A stretch of 64,000 nucleotides of DNA from an uncultured Prevotellaceae bacterium (GTDB taxonomy: Bacteria; Bacteroidota; Bacteroidia; Bacteroidales; Bacteroidaceae): the NCBI GenBank assembly GCA_947166305.1, contig CAMVDV010000003.1, forward strand, positions 44,635 to 108,634, written 5' to 3'. Below, one piece after another: positions 51,421-58,959 of this stretch; the first letter of the stretch is position 1, and each line of letters opens with the position of its first letter. The notes under the pieces were generated by a model. The model had not been told where the DNA came from and ran no database searches. It saw nothing but the letters and a program-made list of their open reading frames with translations. The translations under genes and the position numbers were made by a program.

Positions 51421-53577
51421 CTAATCGTGCTCAATGAGCTTTATCTTGATGCTGTTCTCGCGGCGGGGGTTCAGACGGACGAGGTTGCTCCCTTCCACTT
51501 GTCCCCACTGGCCGGTGTGGAGCACGATTCTTGTGCAGTCGCGCGAAAGGGGAGCTACATTCAAGTAGGCCCACTCGGCTTCGGTATCGACCTTCAGACA
51601 GAGAGAGAGCGGGCCGAAGGGCGTAGCCACACCGCTGAGCGACGTCTCCATCCCTGCTCCCAGCCATTCCTGGGGAAGCCCTTCGAGCAGATGCAGCTCC
51701 GTGCCGCGGTCCAGCTCAAGCAGATGACATGCCAAACGGATGAACTCGGCGCTGGCCCAGTTGTGCGGCATGTCGCCGATATACATCGGATGTATGTCCT
51801 TGGGGTTGTGCTCTTCGCGCCATGCGAAGAGCGGCGAGGCATGGTTGGCAAAGGCGTAGAGTGCGTCGGCAGCCTTGTCGCCCCGTCCGTTCCAGAGCCA
51901 TGCGTGGCCGTAGAAGCTGGCGAAGTAGTTCCAGATGCCTTCTATGATCCAGCCCGTGCCCATGACCATCCCTTCCTGCAACGTGGCGTCGAGCATCTTC
52001 ATCGTGCCTATGGCGATGGAATCCCCACGCTCGAAGACTTGCCCCGGATAGATGCTTTGGCAGAAAGCCCACTGGGCGCGTTGCGGCAGTCCGCGTTGTT
52101 CGGGCTTCATCATATTGTTGAGGTAGCGATTGCCGAAGTCGTCGGTGTCCAAGTCGCGCTGGGCAGCATGGCGGAAGGCGGCGTAGAAGTCGTCGTATTC
52201 GCGGCGCCAGCGTCGGGCATCTTCCTTCTTGCCGAGCCAGTCGGCCGCAGCAATCATGGCCTTGAGGCCTGCCAGGGACCAGAGAGTGTTGGAGTATTCG
52301 GGCTGCTTGTCGCTCCCTGCCAGTCCGCCATCAATGAACCCAGGCGGGATGAGTCCGTCGTCCTCGGGGAAGGCATTGGTCAGTGAGCGCTCGCGGAGGG
52401 AGTGGATGTAGTCAATCGTACGGCCGAGTGCGTCCCAATGAGCAGAGAGCCAGTCCTTGTCGCGAGTGAGCATGGCATGACGGACACAGGTCCACAGGAT
52501 CAGTCCGCTTTCTTTCCAGAAGTTGGGAGTGAGCTTTCGGAAGCCGCCGTCTTCCTTCTGGAATGTCAGGCTGTACTCTATGCCTGCCCTGGCATCGCTC
52601 CCTGCGCCCAGCATGGCTGTGACTTCGGAGAGAAAGGCACCGTCCACTATCCACAATCCGCGATAGACCGTGGGGCCAACCTGCAGACTTATGTTTCCAT
52701 CGATGATTTCCCTGGCCTGCCAGATGCCGCGTGCCGAGGCATCGAGCAAGTTCTGTATCTCACGGTCGGGCACCTGTATGCGGCCATAGGGAATGGGTGT
52801 GTCGTGCTCCCAGTAGTGACATACAGCCCGAAGCGCATTCTCTATCTCTCGGATGGCAGAAGGCGTATCGGTCAGGCGGTGAGCCAATTCGGAAGAAAGG
52901 CCGTTGTCGTAGAGCCCGACGATGGAGATTTCTCCGCCAGCCGGCACTTCCTGCGGCTCGAGCTCAAGGCAAGTCTTGAAGTCGGCCATGTTCTGCCTGA
53001 CCCTCACCACGGGGAGCGACACGACGAAGTGCTTCGTGCTGTCGATGGTGGCCACGCGGCCGTCCACCGTCACCTTGTGGTGGCTGTTGACATAGACCAC
53101 GGGGCGAATGGCGACGGGCTTCTCCGAAGTGTTGCGAACGCGGGTGAGGATGATGTCCTCGCGGTCGCTCCTGAGGGGATGCACCATCTCAGTTCCCTCG
53201 GTAATCTGCTTGGCTGTGGAGAAGACGAACTGCTCCACCGTGGCTCCGCGCAACTGGCTTGGCACCACCACGACGGGCACTTTGGCCGAGAGGAGACTGT
53301 CCCGGCCGAAGAACTGGTTCTCGTCGGCCATCATGTGGATGACCGTCTTGAAGCCTTTGTTTTCGGGATAAGGGAAGAAACGGCCCTTGCCGTGTTCGTA
53401 GAGCAACTGCCCTTGCGGGCCGACGAGCGTCTTGTAGCTGTCGTCGGGCAAGGCGGTGGTCGTCTGATGCCATTGCGGTGCAAAGCGATAGTCCACATAC
53501 CTTTCTGTCTGCGCAAGGCCCTGCGACGACACAGCCAGGGCGATGGTCGCATAAAGCGAGATGAGATGTCTTTTCAT
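51421..53577 (-). CDS. Exported six-hairpin (alpha/alpha-barrel) glycosidase-like protein
   Basis: A 718-residue protein with a signal peptide (MKRHLISLYATIALAVSSQGLAQ). An N-terminal beta-sandwich region (about 30-250) precedes an alpha/alpha six-hairpin region (about 270-640). The latter has YRGLWIVDGAFLSEVTAMLG, FRKLTPNFWKESGLILWTC, DDGLIPPGFIDGGLAG, NTLWSLAGLKAMIAAADWLG and GTGWIIEGIWNYFASFYGH. Conserved acidic residues such as those in WIVDGAF and FPEDDGLIPPG could be catalytic. The fold is that of glucoamylase-like and rhamnosidase-like hydrolases, but I cannot name a family. The start at 53577 was chosen because the minus-strand -7 element lies at 53596-53603. Confidence 0.7.
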   Translation of the reverse strand: MKRHLISLYATIALAVSSQGLAQTERYVDYRFAPQWHQTTTALPDDSYKTLVGPQGQLLYEHGKGRFFPYPENKGFKTVIHMMADENQFFGRDSLLSAKVPVVVVPSQLRGATVEQFVFSTAKQITEGTEMVHPLRSDREDIILTRVRNTSEKPVAIRPVVYVNSHHKVTVDGRVATIDSTKHFVVSLPVVRVRQNMADFKTCLELEPQEVPAGGEISIVGLYDNGLSSELAHRLTDTPSAIREIENALRAVCHYWEHDTPIPYGRIQVPDREIQNLLDASARGIWQAREIIDGNISLQVGPTVYRGLWIVDGAFLSEVTAMLGAGSDARAGIEYSLTFQKEDGGFRKLTPNFWKESGLILWTCVRHAMLTRDKDWLSAHWDALGRTIDYIHSLRERSLTNAFPEDDGLIPPGFIDGGLAGSDKQPEYSNTLWSLAGLKAMIAAADWLGKKEDARRWRREYDDFYAAFRHAAQRDLDTDDFGNRYLNNMMKPEQRGLPQRAQWAFCQSIYPGQVFERGDSIAIGTMKMLDATLQEGMVMGTGWIIEGIWNYFASFYGHAWLWNGRGDKAADALYAFANHASPLFAWREEHNPKDIHPMYIGDMPHNWASAEFIRLACHLLELDRGTELHLLEGLPQEWLGAGMETSLSGVATPFGPLSLCLKVDTEAEWAYLNVAPLSRDCTRIVLHTGQWGQVEGSNLVRLNPRRENSIKIKLIEHD

Positions 53578-53595
53578 GATATTACGGTTTGCCTG

Positions 53596-53603
53596 CAAAG
53601 GTA
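53596..53603 (-). promoter_or_regulatory. -7 element for the minus-strand glycosidase gene
   Basis: On the minus strand TACCTTTG. The leader would be only about 12 nt. A divergent -7 element lies 44 bp away at 53647. Confidence 0.55.
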
Positions 53604-53646
53604 CGATTTTTTTTGTCTGACAGAATGGTAAATCGCATATTTTTTA

Positions 53647-53654
53647 TAACTTTG
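53647..53654 (+). promoter_or_regulatory. -7 element for the DUF4091 gene
   Basis: TAACTTTG at 53647-53654, 48 nt before the ATG at 53703. Confidence 0.55.
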
Positions 53655-53702
53655 CAGCGGAAAAAGCATTCTGGCTAAACTTAACATTACTATTATTACA
53701 TT

Positions 53703-55523
53703 ATGAAGTACCTCATTTCCCTACTCTTTGCCTGTGCCGCGCTCGCAGCCGGTGCACAGGTCAACGACGCTGAGCTTGCCGACCCGAAGCCCGGACCGCA
53801 GGAGGCTTGGCACAGTCTGACGAAGCCTTTGCTGGGCTGGGGCAGCATCGACGTGCGCTACCCTCGCTCTCAGGTGCCCACGGTCACTAAGAAGTCGCCC
53901 CTCTTGCGTGCCTGGCGAGGCGAAAGGGTGTCGGCACAAGCCGTCCTCGCCACGCCGACCGACCTCGGAGACGTCGCCCTTGAGGTGAGCGACCTGAGGT
54001 GCGGACGGAACATCATCCCTGCCTCCGCCATCAGGAAATACTTTGTTCGCTACGTCCTGGCCGACAGTTACCGCGACCGCAACGATACCTCTCTGGTGGC
54101 CGACCGCCTCGATCCGTCGCCCACGCTGAAGGTGGAGGCCTGCACAGCCCGACCCATCTGGCTCGACATCCATGTGCCTGCCGACGCAAAGCCGGGGGTT
54201 TACAAGGGAACGCTAACAGTAAGGCCCGCCAGACTCTCCACCGAACCCTCCAGACCCACCCCCGACCCCTCCCTTGCAGGGAGGGGCGTAGATAGTTCTG
54301 TCGCTGGAAATGTAACCACTCCCCTCCCTACAAGGGAGGGGTCGGGGGTGGGTCCGGAGGCTTCCCTTCCCATCGAACTTCACGTGGCCGACCGCGTGCT
54401 GCCCGAGCCGAGCGAGTGGACATTCCACCTCGACCTCTGGCAAAACCCCTACGCCGTGGCCCGATACTACGAGGTGCCGCTGTGGAGCCAAAGGCACTTC
54501 GACCTGATGCGACCCACGATGGAGCTGCTGGCGGCGGCCGGACAGAAGGTCATCACCTGCTCCGTCATCAACAAGCCTTGGAACGGACAGACCTTCGACC
54601 CCTTCGAGAGCATGGTGGGCAAGACGAAGGAGCTGGACGGGACGTGGAGGTACGACTACACCGTCTTCGACCGCTGGGTGGAATTCATGATGTCGTGCGG
54701 CATCACGGAGCAGATTGACTGCTACACGCTCGTGCCCTGGCACTATAAGTTCGACTACTATGACCGCGCCTCGAACAACGTTCGCTACCTCTCCTGCAAG
54801 CCTGGCGAGCCGGCCTACCGCGACTTCATCTTGCCTTTCCTCAAGGATCTGAGCCGCCACCTCAGGGAGAAAGGCTGGTTCGAGCGCACCTACATCGCCA
54901 TGGACGAGCGTCCGGCCGCACAGATGGACGCCGCCTACAAGGTGATCCAGGAGGCCGACCCGGAATTCAAAGTGGAGGGTGCCGCCAACTACAGCGTGGA
55001 GAGCGAGTCGGCCGACCGCATCGACGACCTGAGCGTAGGCGTCCACTACAAGCTTCTGCAGGGCGAGGCACTCGCCAAGCGCAAGGCAAGGGGGCAGAAG
55101 ATCACTTTCTACACCTGCTGCAGCAGCGAGTGCCCCAACACCTTCACCTTCTCTCAGCCCGCCGAGGCCACTTACCTCTGCCTTCATGCCTTGGCCTGCG
55201 GCTACGACGGCTACCTGCGCTGGGCCTACAACAGTTGGTCTCCGCAGCCCAACCAAAGCAGCCGCTACCGCAGCAAGGACTGGGCTTCGGGCGACTGCTA
55301 CCTCGTCTATCCGGGCGGAAGCAGCATCCGTTTCGAACGACTCACGGAGGGTATCCAGACCTTCGAGAAGATTCGTCTGCTGCGGCCTGAGCTGAACCTG
55401 AAGCAAGCCAAGGACCTCGACGAGATGCTCCGCTACTTCAACGCCGGCAAGTACGAGCCGGAGAAGGACGCGGCCCCGCTGCTCCGCCAGCTCAACGACT
55501 TGCTCTGGAAGCTCTCGAAGTAG
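53703..55523 (+). CDS. DUF4091 (GH123-like) exported glycoside hydrolase
   Basis: A 606-residue protein with a signal peptide (MKYLISLLFACAALAAGAQ). An N-terminal beta-sandwich (about 40-230) with VYKGTLTV and IELHVADRVLP precedes a TIM-barrel with FHLDLWQNPYAVARYYEVP, TYIAMDERPAAQMDAAYKVI and GYDGYLRWAYNSW, which match the DUF4091/GH123 group (N-acetylgalactosaminidase-like, substrate-assisted). The DERP stretch is a likely catalytic acid site. Residues 183-217 are encoded by a palindromic element inserted in a loop of the N-terminal domain. Orientation is divergent from the previous gene and in line with the next three. Confidence 0.85.
   Translation: MKYLISLLFACAALAAGAQVNDAELADPKPGPQEAWHSLTKPLLGWGSIDVRYPRSQVPTVTKKSPLLRAWRGERVSAQAVLATPTDLGDVALEVSDLRCGRNIIPASAIRKYFVRYVLADSYRDRNDTSLVADRLDPSPTLKVEACTARPIWLDIHVPADAKPGVYKGTLTVRPARLSTEPSRPTPDPSLAGRGVDSSVAGNVTTPLPTREGSGVGPEASLPIELHVADRVLPEPSEWTFHLDLWQNPYAVARYYEVPLWSQRHFDLMRPTMELLAAAGQKVITCSVINKPWNGQTFDPFESMVGKTKELDGTWRYDYTVFDRWVEFMMSCGITEQIDCYTLVPWHYKFDYYDRASNNVRYLSCKPGEPAYRDFILPFLKDLSRHLREKGWFERTYIAMDERPAAQMDAAYKVIQEADPEFKVEGAANYSVESESADRIDDLSVGVHYKLLQGEALAKRKARGQKITFYTCCSSECPNTFTFSQPAEATYLCLHALACGYDGYLRWAYNSWSPQPNQSSRYRSKDWASGDCYLVYPGGSSIRFERLTEGIQTFEKIRLLRPELNLKQAKDLDEMLRYFNAGKYEPEKDAAPLLRQLNDLLWKLSK
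54252..54355. repeat. Twin-hairpin palindromic element in the DUF4091 gene (copy 8)
   Basis: AGACCCACCCCCGACCCC at the left pairs with GGGGTCGGGGGTGGGTCC at the right, enclosing CCCCTCCCTTGCAGGGAGG and CCCTCCCTACAAGGGAGGG hairpins. The encoded PTPDPSLAGRG and TPLPTREGSGVGP mirror the copy in cca. Confidence 0.92.
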
Positions 55524-55530
55524 CCTTCCC

Positions 55531-55596
55531 CGCAGCCTGCGTTTCCAAACGTCGCAGCAAGGGACGCCAAACGCCGCAGCCTGCGTTTCCAAACGT
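55531..55596. repeat. 22-bp tandem array, 3 units
   Basis: Units at 55531, 55553 and 55575; the first and third are identical over 22 bp (CGCAGCCTGCGTTTCCAAAC). The array starts 8 bp after the DUF4091 stop. Confidence 0.88.
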
Positions 55597-55702
55597 CGGC
55601 TGCAAAGTTAAAGTAGGGACGCGTCCGACTTGCCTCGGATGAACGTTATTCTTTTTCCACGACACCAATAACAAAGAAATCCACAGAAAAGCGCCCTTTC
55701 GT

Positions 55703-55733
55703 TTTGTCCTTTTGACTATTTTCCATAACTTTG
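55703..55733 (+). promoter_or_regulatory. Promoter for the 55783-58871 operon
   Basis: TTTG (55703-55706), 19 nt and TAACTTTG (55726-55733), 50 nt before the ATG at 55783. Confidence 0.8.
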
Positions 55734-55782
55734 TGGGCAAATTTGGCCTCAGGCCAAGCAAAACACCTATTCAGACAGACAC

Positions 55783-56496
55783 ATGAAACCCGCAAGACTC
55801 TTTCTGCTGCCGCTCCTGCTGAGTGCAGCCTCCGCCCACGGCGCAGACAAGGTGACAGAACACCTGCTCGACACAAAGGACAGCGGCGACGGCTCCTGGC
55901 CATGCCTCTTCTATGAACTCAACTACAACAACGACATCACCGTGGCACAGGGCGGCAAATGGTACGCCGTCGACGAGGACGAGAGCTACTGGCGCGAAGG
56001 CTTCGGCCCGTTCAGCAGCGAGAGAGACCCGTTCCTCGTCACACATTGGCAGAGCACCGTCCACCCCATCCTCATCCGGCGGCATTTCAACCTCACGGCA
56101 GCCGACATCGATAAGATAGAAGCCGGCACCGTTGCGCTCACCTACAGCTACGACGAGAGCCCAACCTTCTGGCTCAACGGCACACGACTCACCGCCGCCA
56201 CCGGATGGAACGACAGCAACTATGCCACATTCCGCCTTTCCGGCACACGCAAGCAACTGCTCCACGAAGGCGACAACCTGCTCTGCGTCTCCCTCAAGCA
56301 AGGAGCTGGCAGCGGACACATCGACTTCGGCATGACCGTAACCTACGACCCCTCGGCCACAGGCATACCCGCCGTCACCGACAACGACGAAGAAGGCGAC
56401 GGCACAGCCTACAACCTCCTGGGACAACCTATCGGCAATACACAGGCACACCACGGCATCATCGTCACACGAGGCAAGAAAATCCTAAAGAAATAA
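55783..56496 (+). CDS. Exported jelly-roll protein with shared C-terminal tail
   Basis: A 237-residue protein with a signal peptide (MKPARLFLLPLLLSAASAHG) and one beta-sandwich domain: HPILIRRHFNLTAADIDKIE, LTYSYDESPTFWLNGTRL and LHEGDNLLCVSLKQGAGSG resemble galactose-binding-like modules that sit beside glycosidases (the FWLNG and GDNLL lines). An acidic linker (DNDEEGDG) leads to the shared tail YNLLGQPIGNTQAHHGIIV. It lies 16 bp before the GH127 gene and is likely co-transcribed, so it may help bind the same glycan. Confidence 0.72.
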   Translation: MKPARLFLLPLLLSAASAHGADKVTEHLLDTKDSGDGSWPCLFYELNYNNDITVAQGGKWYAVDEDESYWREGFGPFSSERDPFLVTHWQSTVHPILIRRHFNLTAADIDKIEAGTVALTYSYDESPTFWLNGTRLTAATGWNDSNYATFRLSGTRKQLLHEGDNLLCVSLKQGAGSGHIDFGMTVTYDPSATGIPAVTDNDEEGDGTAYNLLGQPIGNTQAHHGIIVTRGKKILKK

Positions 56497-56511
56497 CGAA
56501 ATCACACCGAC

Positions 56512-58557
56512 ATGAAGCGAACCCTCTCCGCCATCATCGCCCTCCTGCTGCTCGCCACAGGCAGCCAGGCACAGACCACAGTCAGCACCGTCCTCACCCC
56601 CGACACCGTGGCCTCCAACCCCAACTACCCAGGCTTCCGCGCACCACTGCGCCAGGCTCCGCTGCTCAAACTGCCCGTCGGCAAGGTACAGCCCAAAGGA
56701 TGGCTCCGCAAATACCTCGAGCTCCAGCGCGACGGCCTCAACGGTCAGCTCGGCACCATCAGCGCCTGGCTCGACAAAAACAACAACCAGTGGCTCTCCG
56801 GAAGCGGCGACCACGGATGGGAGGAAGTGCCCTACTGGCTCCGAGGCTACATCAGCCTGGCATACATCCTGCAGGACGACGACATGATAAAAGAAGCACG
56901 AACCTGGATCAACGCCGTGCTCACTAACCAAGCCTCCAACGGTCGGCTCGGACCCGACGGCTACGACGGCTCCAGCCCCGACCTCTGGGCCAAGATGCCC
57001 ATGCTCTGGGCTCTGCAGACCTACTACGAAGCCACCGGACAGCAACGCGTGCTCAACGCCATGGACCGACACTTCCGGTGGGAACTCACCATCCCCGACG
57101 ACAACTTCCTCAACGGCATGTGGCAGGAAAAACGAGGAGGAGACAACCTATGGAGCGTCCTCTGGCTCTACAACCGCAACGGCGACCGCAACATCCTGCC
57201 GCTCATCGACAAGCTCCACCGCGCCACTTCCGACTGGACCATGCACGACGACCTCCCCAACTGGCATGGGGTGAACATCGCGCAAGGCTTCCGTGAGCCC
57301 GCAACCTACTATATGTACTCCGGAGAGGAAGACATGTTGCAGGCCACCTACCGTGCCTTCCACGAGATGCGCCGTCGCTACGGGCAGATGCCGGGCGGTA
57401 TGTACGCTGCCGACGAGAACGCTCGCGCCGGATACTACGACCCCCGAAACGGAGCAGAAACTTGCGCTATCGTAGAACAGATGGCGAGTGACGAGATACT
57501 CATGGGCATCACCGGCGACATCTTCTGGGCCGACCACCTGGAGGACGTGGCCTTCAACTCCTACCCCGCCGCCCTTACGCCCGACATGCGTGCCCTCCGA
57601 TACATCACCTCAGCCAACATGGCCATCAGCGACGAGAAGAACCACGGACCGAGCATCGACAATGCACTGCGAGGAATGCTCTCCATGAGCCCGTTCAGCT
57701 CGCGATGCTGCCAGCACAACCACGGCATGGGGTGGCCATATCTGGCCGAACACCTCGTCATGGCTACAGCTGATGCTGGCCTGGCCACTATGGTTTACAT
57801 AGAAAACGAGACGACGGCTCTCGTAGGGCAAGGCACTTCCGTCCGCCTCGACGTGGACACGCACTATCCCTTCGACGAGAATATCCTCATCACCCTTCAC
57901 CCCGACGAGCCCGTCGACTTCCCCCTCTACCTGCGCATCCCTGCCTGGGCCACCGAAGCCTCCGTCAGCATCAACGGAGAGCAACAGCCTGTGGCCGACG
58001 CAGCAGGCCGATACGTCCGCATCCAACGCCAATGGGCCGAAGGCGACGTGGTCAGCCTCACGCTGCCCATGACCGTTCGCTCCACCATCTGGCAGCAGAA
58101 CAAGTCAAGCGTCAGCGTCTATTACGGACCCCTTGCCCTCTCGCTCAAGATTGACGAAGAATATGAGCAGCACGACAGCCGCGATCCGGAGTTCGTGCAG
58201 GACGATTCCCACTGGCAGGAAGGCGTCGATGCCTCGCTCTGGCCCTGCTATGTGCTGAAGGCCAAGAGCGACTGGAACTACAGCCTGGTGGTCGATGAGG
58301 ACAACCTCCCTGTCAACTTCAGCGTGGAGCGCAAACCTTATCCCGACTCCGAACAGCCCTTCACCCTCGAGGGCACGCCCCTGGAGTTCAAGGCCGTGGG
58401 CCATCAGATAGCATCCTGGCACTTCGACGCCACAGGCATGACCGATTTCCTGCCCACCCGCTGGGCCCGGCGCGCCGCGGAGACCACCTCCCTCACACTC
58501 GTCCCGATGGGTGCGGCACGACTCCGCATTGCTGCCTTCCCGAGAGACAAGGAATGA
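56512..58557 (+). CDS. GH127 family glycoside hydrolase (beta-L-arabinofuranosidase-like)
   Basis: A 681-residue exported enzyme (signal peptide MKRTLSAIIALLLLATGSQAQ). The alpha/alpha-barrel part contains WEEVPYWLRGYISLAYIL, HGVNIAQGFREPATYYMYSG, NGAETCAIVEQMASDEILM (the Glu and Cys are conserved) and MSPFSSRCCQHNHGMGWPYLA, whose Cys pair matches the zinc and nucleophile Cys of GH127. C-terminal beta domains start at about residue 430 (LRIPAWATEASVSINGE). Activity on arabinofuranosides is inferred from the family. The start overlaps nothing, but its stop overlaps the next start (ATGA). Confidence 0.88.
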   Translation: MKRTLSAIIALLLLATGSQAQTTVSTVLTPDTVASNPNYPGFRAPLRQAPLLKLPVGKVQPKGWLRKYLELQRDGLNGQLGTISAWLDKNNNQWLSGSGDHGWEEVPYWLRGYISLAYILQDDDMIKEARTWINAVLTNQASNGRLGPDGYDGSSPDLWAKMPMLWALQTYYEATGQQRVLNAMDRHFRWELTIPDDNFLNGMWQEKRGGDNLWSVLWLYNRNGDRNILPLIDKLHRATSDWTMHDDLPNWHGVNIAQGFREPATYYMYSGEEDMLQATYRAFHEMRRRYGQMPGGMYAADENARAGYYDPRNGAETCAIVEQMASDEILMGITGDIFWADHLEDVAFNSYPAALTPDMRALRYITSANMAISDEKNHGPSIDNALRGMLSMSPFSSRCCQHNHGMGWPYLAEHLVMATADAGLATMVYIENETTALVGQGTSVRLDVDTHYPFDENILITLHPDEPVDFPLYLRIPAWATEASVSINGEQQPVADAAGRYVRIQRQWAEGDVVSLTLPMTVRSTIWQQNKSSVSVYYGPLALSLKIDEEYEQHDSRDPEFVQDDSHWQEGVDASLWPCYVLKAKSDWNYSLVVDEDNLPVNFSVERKPYPDSEQPFTLEGTPLEFKAVGHQIASWHFDATGMTDFLPTRWARRAAETTSLTLVPMGAARLRIAAFPRDKE

Positions 58558-58871
58558 AGAAGGTCTATATCATAAAACGACACCCGATGGGGCAGGACTT
58601 TCTGGCCATCTGCCTCTTCGGGTTCGTCTTTTCCGTGCGCCCTCTCAGCCGCCAGGAACTCAACCACGAGCTCATCCATGCAGCCCAGCAGCGCGAACTG
58701 CTCTACCTGCCTTTCTTCATCTGGTACGGTCTGGAGTGGCTCGTGCTTTATTTCAAGTACCGCGACGGCATGGAAGCCTATCAGAACATACGATTCGAAA
58801 AGGAGGCCTACCGACATCAGGCAGACCTCCTATACCTCAAAAACAGAAAGCACTATCATTATCTCTCCTGA
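58554..58871 (+). CDS. Small membrane protein with an HExxH motif
   Basis: A 105-residue protein. Residues 16-28 are hydrophobic (FLAICLFGFVFSV), then LNHELIHAAQQREL carries HELIH, a zinc-protease signature, followed by a second membrane segment (LPFFIWYGLEWLVLYF) and FEKEAYRHQAD, whose Glu could be the third ligand. The chain is much shorter than known peptidases. It starts 4 bp inside the GH127 gene stop. The function is unknown; its first 22-bp repeat unit overlaps the stop codon. Confidence 0.7.
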   Translation: MKKVYIIKRHPMGQDFLAICLFGFVFSVRPLSRQELNHELIHAAQQRELLYLPFFIWYGLEWLVLYFKYRDGMEAYQNIRFEKEAYRHQADLLYLKNRKHYHYLS

Positions 58872-58952
58872 CGGGAAGCCCTTCGGCAGTAACCCTGTGG
58901 CCTTCCATCGGTAACCCTGCGGCCCTCCGTCGGTAACCCAACGGCGTTCCGT
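58865..58952. repeat. 22-bp tandem array, 3-4 units, across a stop codon
   Basis: Units at 58887, 58909 and 58931 carry GTAACCCTGCGGCC or variants; a weak unit begins at 58865 and contains the stop TGA (58869-58871). The array ends 8 bp before the end of the converging GH95 gene. Confidence 0.82.
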
Positions 58953-58959
58953 CCCGCCC

